Positions 8,444 to 16,826 of a stretch of 64,000 bases of DNA are shown piece after piece. Source of the DNA: Streptomyces mashuensis (GTDB taxonomy: Bacteria > Actinomycetota > Actinomycetes > Streptomycetales > Streptomycetaceae); contig NZ_BNBD01000002.1 in NCBI RefSeq assembly GCF_014654785.1, forward strand, positions 310,001-374,000, written 5' to 3'. Positions within the stretch are counted from its first letter, which is position 1. The number at the start of each line of letters is the position of its first letter. The translations under genes were made by a program, and so were the position numbers. The notes below the pieces were generated by a model, which ran no database searches, was not told the origin of the DNA, and saw only the letters and a list, made by a program, of their open reading frames with translations.

Positions 8444-8914
8444 GTGGACACCTACGACGAGAGGGTGCGCCTGCACCTCGTGCCCCTGCGGCAGAAGCAG
8501 GCGAAGGAGTTCGTCGCCGAGTGGCACCGGCATCACCGGCCACCACCCGGCGCGGTGTTCACTGTCGGGGCTGCTGATCAGCACGGCGTCCTACGGGCCG
8601 TCGCGATCGTCGGCCGCCCCGTCGCCCGCCACCTCGACGATGGCGAAACCCTGGAGGTGACCCGCACGGCGACGGACGGCGTCCGCAACGCCAACAGCAT
8701 GCTCTACGGAGCCTGCTGGCGCGCGGCACAGGCTCTCGGTTACTCCCGTCTGATCACGTACAGCCAGGATGGAGAGTCCGGAGCGAGTCTTCGAGGTGCC
8801 GGGTGGCGGATCATCGCGCAGCGACCGCCCCGCGGGGGCTGGCACTGCGCGAGCCGCCCTCGCACGCGCACAGGAACCGAGTATGTCGCTCGGACCCTGT
8901 GGGAGGCCCCATAG
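8444..8914 (+). CDS. GNAT-type N-acetyltransferase-like protein
   Basis: 156 residues from a GTG at 8444. The segment LEVTRTATDGVRNANSMLYGACWRAAQALGYSRLITYSQDGESGASLRGAGW matches the acetyl-CoA-binding half of GNAT-like proteins of the XF1762 type seen in phages and plasmids (quoted here in pieces: LEVTRTAT, SMLYGACWRAAQALGY, GESGASLRGAGW). The N-terminal RHHRPPPGAVFTVG is also usual for this family. It lies 14 nt after the tail terminator gene, inside the structural operon. The substrate is unknown; it may modify a host or virion protein. Confidence 0.7.
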   Translation: MDTYDERVRLHLVPLRQKQAKEFVAEWHRHHRPPPGAVFTVGAADQHGVLRAVAIVGRPVARHLDDGETLEVTRTATDGVRNANSMLYGACWRAAQALGYSRLITYSQDGESGASLRGAGWRIIAQRPPRGGWHCASRPRTRTGTEYVARTLWEAP

Positions 8915-8929
8915 CTTCAGCCAAAGCGG

Positions 8930-9115
8930 CTAATTCACGCCGAGCTGGTTCAGCCCCCTCAAAGCCTCCTCTATCTCCTCCAACTGCCCCGCTGTGCTCT
9001 GCCGCACCTGTGCACTCCGGTCTCCGTCAGCGATCAGCCGGAGCTTCAAGGTCATCAGCGCACCGGTCAGCAGCTTGCCGTGGTTCTGCACGAAGTCTTC
9101 CGCAGTAGTGGCCAT
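8930..9115 (-). CDS. Small minus-strand gene inside the tail operon (possible moron)
   Basis: 61 residues from ATG at 9115; an in-frame upstream start at 9184 is less convincing. The protein is mostly helical, with a charged C-terminal half (AGQLEEIEEALRGLNQL). Third-position G+C is high, as in neighbouring real genes, and no plus-strand gene occupies the interval. No strong Shine-Dalgarno site is visible. Opposite orientation to all surrounding late genes suggests independent expression, perhaps in the lysogen. Function unknown. Confidence 0.5.
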   Translation of the reverse strand: MATTAEDFVQNHGKLLTGALMTLKLRLIADGDRSAQVRQSTAGQLEEIEEALRGLNQLGVN

Positions 9116-9178
9116 GATCGGAGCATACGGACGGCTCGACCCGCACGCGGACGATCTTGCCAATTGGAGCTGCTCAGC

Positions 9179-9196
9179 CAGCACGCGACGTTAGCC
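9179..9196 (+). repeat. Late-gene intergenic hairpin motif, copy 5
   Basis: CAGCACGCGACGTTAGCC. AGCA and TGCT (9200-9203) can close a stem around the loop. Preceded at 9153-9166 by a GATCTTGCCAATTG stretch that recurs before copy 7. Confidence 0.7.
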
Positions 9197-9254
9197 CCCT
9201 GCTCTCCCCAAGGTTCCGGGGCCCGATCACCGGACCCCCAGGGAGCAGCACGTC

Positions 9255-9860
9255 ATGGCAGGCGAGACCGCCAACAACAACGAAATCGTCATCCCCTCGC
9301 TCACCCGCGTGTGGCTCGCTGTAGTCGGCACGGCCGCGCCGGCCGACGCCACCGTCGCGATGCCCGCGGGCTGGCGCGCCGTCGGCCTCACCACCGAGGA
9401 CAGTTTGAAGTTCAACAACGAACCGAACTTCGAAACTGTCCGCAGCGCCCAGTCCTCGTACCCGACCCGAACCTTCCAGACCCAGGACGCGTCGACCATC
9501 GAGGTCGATCTCCAGCAGTGGTCCGGCGAGAACTTCCGGGCCGTGTACGGCGGTGGCCAGATCGACACAGTCACAGCCGCCGACAACAAGAAGCACTACA
9601 AGTTCACGCCTCCAAGGATCGGCTCGCGAACCGAGATCGCCGCGTGCATCGAGGTGATCGACGGCGGCAAGAACTACCGCTACATGGTCCCGCGCTCCAT
9701 GCAGATGGAGGGCGTGAACACCGAACTCGCCAAGACGAAGGAAGCGGTCCTGCCCCTCCGCCTGGCCGTTCAGGGCGGCGATGACTCCGACGCCTGGTAC
9801 GTCATCACCAACGATCCGAGCTTCGCGCCCGCCCCGGCCGCACCCCCGGCGGCTGCCTGA
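9255..9860 (+). CDS. Major tail tube protein
   Basis: 201 residues. Length, beta-rich composition and position before the tail assembly chaperone match siphovirus major tail subunits. Recognisable stretches include WRAVGLTTEDSLKFN near residue 40 and the repeated strand pattern through residue 180; the C-terminus is an Ala/Pro tail. The ATG at 9255 follows GGGAGCAGCACGTC. Confidence 0.8.
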   Translation: MAGETANNNEIVIPSLTRVWLAVVGTAAPADATVAMPAGWRAVGLTTEDSLKFNNEPNFETVRSAQSSYPTRTFQTQDASTIEVDLQQWSGENFRAVYGGGQIDTVTAADNKKHYKFTPPRIGSRTEIAACIEVIDGGKNYRYMVPRSMQMEGVNTELAKTKEAVLPLRLAVQGGDDSDAWYVITNDPSFAPAPAAPPAAA

Positions 9861-9873
9861 CCTCTCGCCGCGG

Positions 9874-9892
9874 CAGCGCGCGACGCAAGCCC
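9874..9892 (+). repeat. Late-gene intergenic hairpin motif, copy 6
   Basis: CAGCGCGCGACGCAAGCC. It has the best nested fold: outer stem GCGGCAGCGCGC / GCGCGCTGCCGC (9872-9883 with 9913-9924), inner stem GCAAGCC / GGCTTGC. Confidence 0.75.
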
Positions 9893-9964
9893 CACCGGCT
9901 TGCCAGTGTCCGCGCGCTGCCGCACCCCGCGACTCAGCCCGCACACACGAGAGGCCAGCACTTC

Positions 9965-10483
9965 ATGTCCTTCGTCATCGACCTCGACGCCGCCGAGCGC
10001 CGCGAGGTCCGCTACCCCCACGGCATACCGGTCAAGTTCCGCGAGGAGCAGTTCATCTACCCGGCCGAACTGCCGGCCAAGACGCTCGACCCACTGCTCT
10101 CCGACGACCTCGACCTCGTCGGCCTCCTGCGCGACGTCGTCGAAGCCAGCGAGAACCCGACCGCGTCCGTCGTCATCGACCTCATCTTCAAGCGCCCTCA
10201 CCTGCCGCGCCGGTTCGTCGAGGCGATCTACGAGGTTCACCGCATCCTCCTGGGCAAGGAGGAGTACAAGCGGTTCGAGGAACTGGGCCCCTCCCTCCCC
10301 ACGTACGTCCGCCTCACCATGGGCCTCGTCAAGGTCTACGGCGTTGACCTGGGAAAGTCCTTCGGACTGGTCGGCTCCTCCGAGAGCGCTGGGGAGACGT
10401 CGAGTCCGACCTCAGCCGATTCCACGGGCTCGACGCCCGAGGCATCTGGCGACAGCCCGGAGAGCCCGGCTTCCTCGGACTGA
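9965..10483 (+). CDS. Tail assembly chaperone, short form (gpG-like)
   Basis: 172 residues. The helical body (LLSDDLDLVGLLRDVVEAS, FVEAIYEVHRILLGKEEYKRFEE) is like actinophage tail assembly chaperones that coat the tape measure protein. The C-terminal ~45 residues are Ser/Ala/Pro-rich. A GGGAAAG slippery site at 10351-10357 permits a longer product. Lies between major tail and tape measure genes, the standard position. Confidence 0.8.
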   Translation: MSFVIDLDAAERREVRYPHGIPVKFREEQFIYPAELPAKTLDPLLSDDLDLVGLLRDVVEASENPTASVVIDLIFKRPHLPRRFVEAIYEVHRILLGKEEYKRFEELGPSLPTYVRLTMGLVKVYGVDLGKSFGLVGSSESAGETSSPTSADSTGSTPEASGDSPESPASSD

Positions 10484-10773
10484 GGCGTCTGATCGTCCTG
10501 ATCGACGGCCTCCCCGAGGACTCCCGCGTCCAGTCCGCCCAGATCAACGGGTGGACCAAGGAGACAGAGCTCCTGGCGCAGCTGATCGAAGAGGTCAGCA
10601 TCCTGGCCGCCGACCGGCGACGTGACGAACCAACGTCCATCCCTCGCCCGTTCAACCCCGCCGACGCCGCCCCCCGGCGGTCCGGCGCGCAGCCGCAGCC
10701 CGCCCCCAAGTTCACGGGGCACCAGCAGATGCTCGCGGCCGCGATGCAGAGAGGAATGGTCCGCAGTGGCTGA
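9965..10773 (+). CDS. Tail assembly chaperone, -1 frameshift product (gpGT-like)
   Basis: Ribosomes reading CTG-GGA-AAG can slip back one base on G-GGA-AAG (10351-10357), the same heptamer lambda uses for gpGT. The -1 frame opens just after a TGA at 10345-10347 and runs to a TGA at 10771, adding about 138 residues (LLRERWGDVESDLSRFHGLD...) to the first 131. The extension has normal coding character and covers a stretch with no other gene. Its stop overlaps the tape measure start by 8 nt. Confidence 0.8.
10351..10357 (+). promoter_or_regulatory. Programmed -1 frameshift site GGGAAAG
   Basis: Canonical X-XXY-YYZ heptamer in the correct phase relative to the upstream frame and identical to the lambda G/T site. 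Confidence 0.82.
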
Positions 10774-13700
10774 GGGCCTTCAGGCTGGCCGTCTTGACGT
10801 GCCGGTCGTCGCCGACCTCGCCGGGTTCGCACGCGAACTGCGCACGAAGGTCGAGGCGGCCGCCGAGGGCCTGGCCGTCAAGGTCAAAGTCAAGGTCGAC
10901 TCCAAGGGCCTGCGCAAGAAGCTCGAAACCGCCGTCAAGGAGGCATCGAAGGGCGTCAGCGCCAAGGTCAAGATCAAGGTCGACGACCAGCGGCTCCGTG
11001 CCGAGCTGGACAACATCGCGCGGCGCCTCGCCAGTACGGACGTCCGCGTCCCGGTCCGGCCCGACGGTGACTCCGACGGCAATAGCCGCGGGGGTCTGCT
11101 CTCCGGCATCCGCGACCTGATCCGCGGCGCGCAGGGGGAGGCCGACCGCACCCCGGTCAACGTGCCGGTGCGGATGCAGATGCCGCATGGCCGCAGGTCG
11201 ATGCGGATGCTCGGCATCGGCTCCCTGCTCGCCGTGGCACAACCTGCCGTCGCGGCGCTCACCCAGTACGGCGCAGGGCTGACCGCGCTCGTCTCCGCCG
11301 CCGCGCCCGCCGTCGGCGTCCTTGGCGCGATACCCGGTCTGATCGTCGCGGCCGGCACCGCCGCGATCGGCACGAAGGTGGCTTTCGGCGGGTTCGGCGA
11401 GGCACTGAAGCAGACGCTCAAGGCGCAGCAGCAGGCCGCCTCCGGCGCCCAGCAGACCAAGGCCCAGCAGCTGGCCCTTGCCCAGTCCCTCGACGGGCTC
11501 TCGGCCTCGGCCCGCAAGACCGTGACGACGGTCGCGAGCCTGAGCGGCGCATGGCGCAAGATGCGCCAGTCCGTGCAGGAACGTTTCTTCTCGCAGGTCG
11601 AGGGCGAGATCAAGCCGCTGTCCTCCGCGACGCTGCCCCTACTGGAGGACTCGCTTGGCGGCGTCGCAGGCCAGATGGGCAACCTGGCCAAGCGCGGGGC
11701 ACAGTTCATGCAGTCCGGCCCGTTCCGCCGGGACTTCAAGAAGATCGCATCCACCAACAGCACCGCCATCGGGCACATGACCGATGGTCTCGCGAACCTC
11801 GGCCACGCGAGTCTCGATTTCCTGGTGGCCTCCGGCCCTTTCGTCGAGCGAGTCAGCGGCGGCGTCGAACGTTTCACGCAGTGGTCGCGCGCCTCCATCC
11901 AGGCCGGACGAGAGACCGGCTCTTTGGCTAAGTTCCTTGATCACGCCGGGGACAAGGCCGCCCAGTTCGGCCGTTCCACGTGGGATCTGGTCAAGGGCCT
12001 CGGTGGTGTAGGTAGGGCCGCGCAGGACAGCGGCAACGCCTTGCTCGACGGGTTCGAGGGCACCATGATCCGCTTCAAGCGGTGGGCGAACTCGGCCAAG
12101 GGCCAGACGTCGATGAAGGAGCTCTTCGCCGACGCCGCCCCGACGTTCACCGAGTTGAACCGCCTCGTCGGCGACTTTTTTCGTGGCCTGGGCCGGGCCG
12201 CGAAGGACAACAGTGTCACCGATCTGATCCGGCAGATCAGGACGGAGCTGATGCCCGCCCTGGGGACCTTCTTCAACTCGATCGGCCACTCGATCGGTCC
12301 CGCGCTGATCAGCCTGGTCTCCAACCTGGCCACCGCAATCGGAAACCTCTCCGCCGCCGGCAGCGGCCTCGGGGTTCTCCTGGCCGCCTTCAACGGCTTG
12401 CTGCACGTCTTCAACGCGCTGATGAGCGCGGTCCCCGGAGCGAACACCGCGCTGGCCGCCCTCCTCGGCACCATGCTCGCCCTCAAGGTGATCAGCGGAG
12501 TCACGAGCATGCTGCGCGGCTTCGGCACGTCGATCATGGCCGCAGGTCAGTCCATGAACACCACGGTGGGCGTCCTGCGCAACGGCACTGCCGTTGCCGG
12601 ACAGCAGGTCTCCATCTGGAACCAGATGCGCACCGCCTATCGCGGGGCAGCCGCCGACGGCGGTCGACTGTCCGGAACCCTGCGCGGCATCGGAGCCGCG
12701 AACCGGGTGGCGTCAAGCGCCGTGGGCGGCATGGTGTCCGCGCTCGGCGGCCCCCTCGGCATCGCCATCGCCGGCGTCACGATCGGGCTCGGCCTGCTCG
12801 CCGCGAAACAGGAGGCCGCAGCCCGCGCAGCTGCCGCGCACGAGGAACGCATCAACTCCCTGGCCCAGGCCCTCGCCGACTCGAACGGGCAGATCGACGC
12901 GAACGTCAGGGCCCAGGCGGCGCAGTACCTCCAGGACGTCAAGCTCTCCAGCGGCAAGGGCAAGCTCGTCGACGTCCTCCGCAGTGCGGACGTCACCCTC
13001 AAGCAGGTCACGGATGCCTACCTCGACCAAGGGGGCTCCATCGAGGGGCTGGAAAAGAAGCTGCGCGGCCTCGCGAAGGAGACCGAGCACTACGTCTCGA
13101 TGGGACCCAAGGCCGACGTCCTGAAAATGACGCCCCAGGGCGAGAAGTACAAGGCCGCCGCCGACGCCCTGAGGGACATGAGCGGTGAACTGGACAAGTC
13201 GAAGTCCAGAGCGAAGGAGCTGAACGAAGCAGTCAACGGATCGGCCAGCACCGGCACCTCCGCGTACAGCCGACTCCAGGCCGCCGTGCAGGGATTCAGC
13301 GACAAGACCAAGAGCGCGGACGAGCGGGTGGACGCCCTGCGCCGAGCCCTCAACGCCCTCAACGGCAACCAGCAGTCGTTCCACGACGCAACAGCCCAGC
13401 TCAACAGCGTGATGTTGCAGATCGACGACACGATGAAGGGCAACATCGACCGGGCCCAGGGCTGGGGCCAGGCCCTCGTCGACAACGACGGACTGGTGAA
13501 CACCTCGACCCGCAACGGCCAGAGCCTCAACAGCCAGCTCACCGAACTGCGCGACGCGATGCTCGGAGTCGCCACCCGTGCCCAGGAAGCCTCCGAGCAG
13601 GGTCTGATGCCCATGTCCGAGGCCATGAACAAGGGCCAAGAGGCCATGGAACGGGCCCGCGCGAAGGCGATCCAGCTCGCCATGGACATGGGCATTCCCG

Positions 13701-14800
13701 AACAGCAGGCCAAGGCGCTCGCGGACCAGATGGGGTTCATCCCGGAAACCGTCACCACGCTGATGACCACCCAGGGCATCCCGCAGGCCACCGCCGAAGT
13801 CCTCGGACTTCGCGGTCAACTCGAGGGCCTCGGCGCCGGCAAGTCGATCACCGTGACCGCGCCCACGGCGGAGGCACGGGCGCAGCTGCAAGCGCTCGGC
13901 TTCCAGGTGCAGGTGCTGCCGGGCGGCAAGCAGGTGACGATCACCGCGCCGACCGATGGCGCGCGCCTGAGCGTCGCCGCCCTGGCCCAGGACATTGCCA
14001 ACGCCCCGAACCGGAAGGACGTGACGGTCAACGCGATCGTCCAGCAGGCGACCGGCGACCTCACGTCGATCCGCAACCAGGTGGCGGGCCTGCCCCCGGG
14101 CAAGACCTTGAAGATGGAGGCGCCGACCGCGACGGCGCAGCAGGCGATCAGGGATCTCGGCTACAAGGTCAAGGAACTCAAGGGCAAGCAGATCGAGATC
14201 ACGGCGCCGAACTCGACGCCGCTCCAGCAGGTCCAGGCGATCCAGAACAAGATCAACGGCCTGACCGGCAAGACGGTCACCGTCACCGTCGAGTACACGA
14301 CATCGGGAAAGCCCTACGTCTCCGAGCACGCGAACGGCGGAATCCTGCGGTTCGCCAACGGCGGCATCCGCCGCGCCACCAGCCGCATCCAGGCGTTCGC
14401 CGCCGGGACCGAGCGGCACGTCGCACAGATCGCACGGCCTGGCGAGTGGCGCCTGTGGGCCGAACCGGAGACCGGCGGTGAAGCCTACATCCCCCTCAGC
14501 TCCGCCAAACGGACCCGGTCCAAGCAGATCGTCGAAGAGGTCGTGCGGCAGTTCGGCGGTGTCGTCACGTGGGCGAACGGAGCCCTTCGCCAGTACGCCG
14601 GCGGCGCGGTCGCCATCAACCGCGGCACCCGCACCGCCGCGCCGCGGGCTTCCGTCCCGCAGGCGGCCAGCCCCGCCCTCATCGGCGGGGACCTCAACCT
14701 CACAATGACCGGCCGCCCCATGAACCCAGGAGAGGCCCTGAACGACGCGATGTTCGAGCTGCGCCGCATACGGATGGGAGGCGCACATGTCGCTGGCTGA
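10766..14800 (+). CDS. Tape measure protein
   Basis: 1344 residues, the longest prophage gene. GTG at 10766 is chosen because AGAGAGGA lies about 11 nt upstream and it overlaps the chaperone stop by 8 nt; an in-frame start at 10622 would lie inside the chaperone extension. A lysine/valine-rich heptad region fills residues ~30-110, hydrophobic segments lie near 148-208 (PGLIVAAGTAAIG), and long helical stretches follow. Residues ~1020-1180 hold four related units, each with (V/I)(T/E)(V/I)TAP or a variant. The C-terminal HANGGILRFANGGI and GGEAYIPL are typical of actinophage tape measures. Sets tail length and may enter the host membrane. Confidence 0.92.
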   Translation: MAEGLQAGRLDVPVVADLAGFARELRTKVEAAAEGLAVKVKVKVDSKGLRKKLETAVKEASKGVSAKVKIKVDDQRLRAELDNIARRLASTDVRVPVRPDGDSDGNSRGGLLSGIRDLIRGAQGEADRTPVNVPVRMQMPHGRRSMRMLGIGSLLAVAQPAVAALTQYGAGLTALVSAAAPAVGVLGAIPGLIVAAGTAAIGTKVAFGGFGEALKQTLKAQQQAASGAQQTKAQQLALAQSLDGLSASARKTVTTVASLSGAWRKMRQSVQERFFSQVEGEIKPLSSATLPLLEDSLGGVAGQMGNLAKRGAQFMQSGPFRRDFKKIASTNSTAIGHMTDGLANLGHASLDFLVASGPFVERVSGGVERFTQWSRASIQAGRETGSLAKFLDHAGDKAAQFGRSTWDLVKGLGGVGRAAQDSGNALLDGFEGTMIRFKRWANSAKGQTSMKELFADAAPTFTELNRLVGDFFRGLGRAAKDNSVTDLIRQIRTELMPALGTFFNSIGHSIGPALISLVSNLATAIGNLSAAGSGLGVLLAAFNGLLHVFNALMSAVPGANTALAALLGTMLALKVISGVTSMLRGFGTSIMAAGQSMNTTVGVLRNGTAVAGQQVSIWNQMRTAYRGAAADGGRLSGTLRGIGAANRVASSAVGGMVSALGGPLGIAIAGVTIGLGLLAAKQEAAARAAAAHEERINSLAQALADSNGQIDANVRAQAAQYLQDVKLSSGKGKLVDVLRSADVTLKQVTDAYLDQGGSIEGLEKKLRGLAKETEHYVSMGPKADVLKMTPQGEKYKAAADALRDMSGELDKSKSRAKELNEAVNGSASTGTSAYSRLQAAVQGFSDKTKSADERVDALRRALNALNGNQQSFHDATAQLNSVMLQIDDTMKGNIDRAQGWGQALVDNDGLVNTSTRNGQSLNSQLTELRDAMLGVATRAQEASEQGLMPMSEAMNKGQEAMERARAKAIQLAMDMGIPEQQAKALADQMGFIPETVTTLMTTQGIPQATAEVLGLRGQLEGLGAGKSITVTAPTAEARAQLQALGFQVQVLPGGKQVTITAPTDGARLSVAALAQDIANAPNRKDVTVNAIVQQATGDLTSIRNQVAGLPPGKTLKMEAPTATAQQAIRDLGYKVKELKGKQIEITAPNSTPLQQVQAIQNKINGLTGKTVTVTVEYTTSGKPYVSEHANGGILRFANGGIRRATSRIQAFAAGTERHVAQIARPGEWRLWAEPETGGEAYIPLSSAKRTRSKQIVEEVVRQFGGVVTWANGALRQYAGGAVAINRGTRTAAPRASVPQAASPALIGGDLNLTMTGRPMNPGEALNDAMFELRRIRMGGAHVAG

Positions 14801-15728
14801 GGGCGAGTGGAAGCTGTCGTACAGCTCCAATGGGGTCCACCCCGGCGCCGCATTCACGTTCGGCACTATCCGAACCGGCTACTACCTGACCGACGCTTTC
14901 GAGATCACGTACGGCGACATCGACACCGGGGACACCCCCATGCCGCGCGCCGACGGCGTCCGCTTCGGCCAGGACTGGAAGTCCGCCGCCACGATCACGT
15001 TCGAGGTCGGCGTCGATGCGGTCGACGACGCCCCCACGCAGCACGGTCGTCACGGGGCGAACCTCGACCGGCTGTCAGTGATGGGCCAGGTGTGGGATGC
15101 CGAGGCATTGCGCCTGCGGTTCGCCACGCCGGCGGTGCTGTCCACCGTGCAGGGCGGCCGCGCTCGCCGCTTCTACGGCCGTCCTCGCAAGTGGGCGCCC
15201 GCCGCGTCGAAGCTGACACGGCAGGGTTACACGCCGGTGGCGTGCACCTTCGTATGCCAGGACGACACCGCGTACGACGAGGTCGAGCAGGTCGCCCGCA
15301 TCGACATCCAGCCTCCGCCGCACCCCGGCCTCGTGGGCCCGCTGACCACGCCGCTGACGATGACCGGCCGGAGCAAGGGGGTGGTGCAGGGTGACCGGAT
15401 CGTCGGCGGCACCAAGCCCACCTGGCCCGTCATCACGATCTACGGGCCCATCACCCAACCCGCCTGCGAAGTCGTCGACTGGTGGAAGGTGAACCTCGAC
15501 CTGACGCTCGACGTGGGCGAGCACGTGGTCATCGACCCACGGCCGTGGGCGCGGACGGTATTGCGCAACGGCAACGCGAGCGTGGCCGGGCTGCTGTACC
15601 GCGGCTCGCCCCGCCTGGAGGACCTGCGGCTGCCCGTGGGCCGGCAGGACTTCGTGCTGCGCGGGACCGACGCAACCGGAACCGCATACATGACGGTGGC
15701 CTGGCGCGACGCCTACTCACACCTGTAG
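14787..15728 (+). CDS. Distal tail protein-like
   Basis: 313 residues, overlapping the tape measure end by 14 nt, with GGGAGG before the ATG. The N-terminal half has the beta-barrel pattern of Dit-like proteins (YYLTDAFEITYGD, ATITFEVGVDA), and the C-terminal half holds another beta domain (WKVNLDLTLDVGEHVVIDP). It is the first gene after the tape measure, where the hub protein joining tail tube to baseplate is found. Confidence 0.72.
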   Translation: MSLAEGEWKLSYSSNGVHPGAAFTFGTIRTGYYLTDAFEITYGDIDTGDTPMPRADGVRFGQDWKSAATITFEVGVDAVDDAPTQHGRHGANLDRLSVMGQVWDAEALRLRFATPAVLSTVQGGRARRFYGRPRKWAPAASKLTRQGYTPVACTFVCQDDTAYDEVEQVARIDIQPPPHPGLVGPLTTPLTMTGRSKGVVQGDRIVGGTKPTWPVITIYGPITQPACEVVDWWKVNLDLTLDVGEHVVIDPRPWARTVLRNGNASVAGLLYRGSPRLEDLRLPVGRQDFVLRGTDATGTAYMTVAWRDAYSHL

Positions 15729-15780
15729 CCGGACCAAGATCATTCTTGCCCAATTGTGCAAGCCGCCCGCGCCCGCAGCT

Positions 15781-15800
15781 CAGGGCGCGACGTTATGGCC
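15781..15800 (+). repeat. Late-gene intergenic hairpin motif, copy 7
   Basis: CAGGGCGCGACGTTATGGCC. GGGCGCG pairs with CGCGCCC just downstream, and alternatively with CGCGCCC at 15769-15775 upstream, so two exclusive stems are possible. A CTTGCCCAATTG stretch lies at 15742-15756. Confidence 0.65.
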
Positions 15801-15851
15801 GCGCGCCCCCGACAGTCCCTCCGCTCGATGCGCACAACAGAGGGAGTAGCG

Positions 15852-16826
15852 ATGACGTGGGACGGCGTCCCGTGGTTCACCGAAGGCGGAGCGGAGCACT
15901 CCTCGGAGGTGGCGAGGCTCCTGGCCTACGCGGCCTTCGGCGGCGCCGAGGGCATAGTCGGCTCCGGTGACCTCCAGGTCAGGGCACTGTCCACGCCGGC
16001 GGCCGCCGTGCAGGTCCTGCCCGGGGCGTGCGCAGTCACGAACCGGGCGCCCGGCTCGGCCTACCAGTCGTATGCGGCCCGCCTGCCCGTCGCCGAACAG
16101 GTCCCCATCGCCGCCACCGGCGTCGCGGCCCGCTCCGACCTGATCGTGGCGCGGGTGGAGAACCCCTACTCCTACGGGGAGACCTGGCCCAACCCGTCGG
16201 ACCCGAAGGTCGGCCCGTACGTCTTCACCAGGGTCATCAGCGGCGTACCGAAGACGACGACGAGCGCCCGGCAGATCCGCTCCGGAGACTCCGCCATACC
16301 CCTCGCGCGCATCGACATCCCGCCGAACACCTCCACGATCACCCAGGCCATGATCACGGACCTGCGCGAAATGGTGAGCCCCCGCCGGGACCGGCGCCTG
16401 TACACCACCTTCCCCGACGACCTGAGCACGCTCGGCTACTCCGACAACCAGTGGCACAACTGGCCAGGAATGGCTCGGTGGAACATCGCCGTTCCGCCGT
16501 GGGCCAGCCAGGTCAAGATCATTACCACGCTGGCCGGCTTCCGGATGACCAACGCCAACGTCTACGCCTCAATGCAGCACAGCTTCGGAGGCATCCTCGG
16601 CCAGGACACCGATATCAACGACGACCAGGGCAGAATGATCCGCCGCTGCACCGTCGTGATCGCCGACTCCTTCGGCATCCCCGCCTCCATGCGCGGCACA
16701 GTGCAGCCCCTCTTCCTCCAGACGTACATGCACCGCAGCGAAACGGGCGACGTCTCCGTGGACGGCTCGACGTCGATCATCTGCGACATCGACTTCACCG
16801 AAGCCCCGACCGCGGAGGAACGCTGA
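15852..16826 (+). CDS. Minor tail protein
   Basis: 324 residues from ATG at 15852 with GAGGGAG upstream. The N-terminal section (WFTEGGAEHSSEVARLLAYAAFGG, then GDLQVRAL...VQVLPGACAVTNRAPG) is a common baseplate-type fold in actinophages. The C-terminal ~120 residues (QVKIITTLAGFRM...IICDIDF) form a beta-rich domain that may bind receptor. The stop overlaps the next start. Confidence 0.7.
   Translation: MTWDGVPWFTEGGAEHSSEVARLLAYAAFGGAEGIVGSGDLQVRALSTPAAAVQVLPGACAVTNRAPGSAYQSYAARLPVAEQVPIAATGVAARSDLIVARVENPYSYGETWPNPSDPKVGPYVFTRVISGVPKTTTSARQIRSGDSAIPLARIDIPPNTSTITQAMITDLREMVSPRRDRRLYTTFPDDLSTLGYSDNQWHNWPGMARWNIAVPPWASQVKIITTLAGFRMTNANVYASMQHSFGGILGQDTDINDDQGRMIRRCTVVIADSFGIPASMRGTVQPLFLQTYMHRSETGDVSVDGSTSIICDIDFTEAPTAEER

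Noticed and set aside
12713..14866. 717-residue open frame on the minus strand
   Set aside because: Lies wholly antisense to the tape measure and distal tail genes; composition reflects third-position G+C bias and no domain is recognisable.
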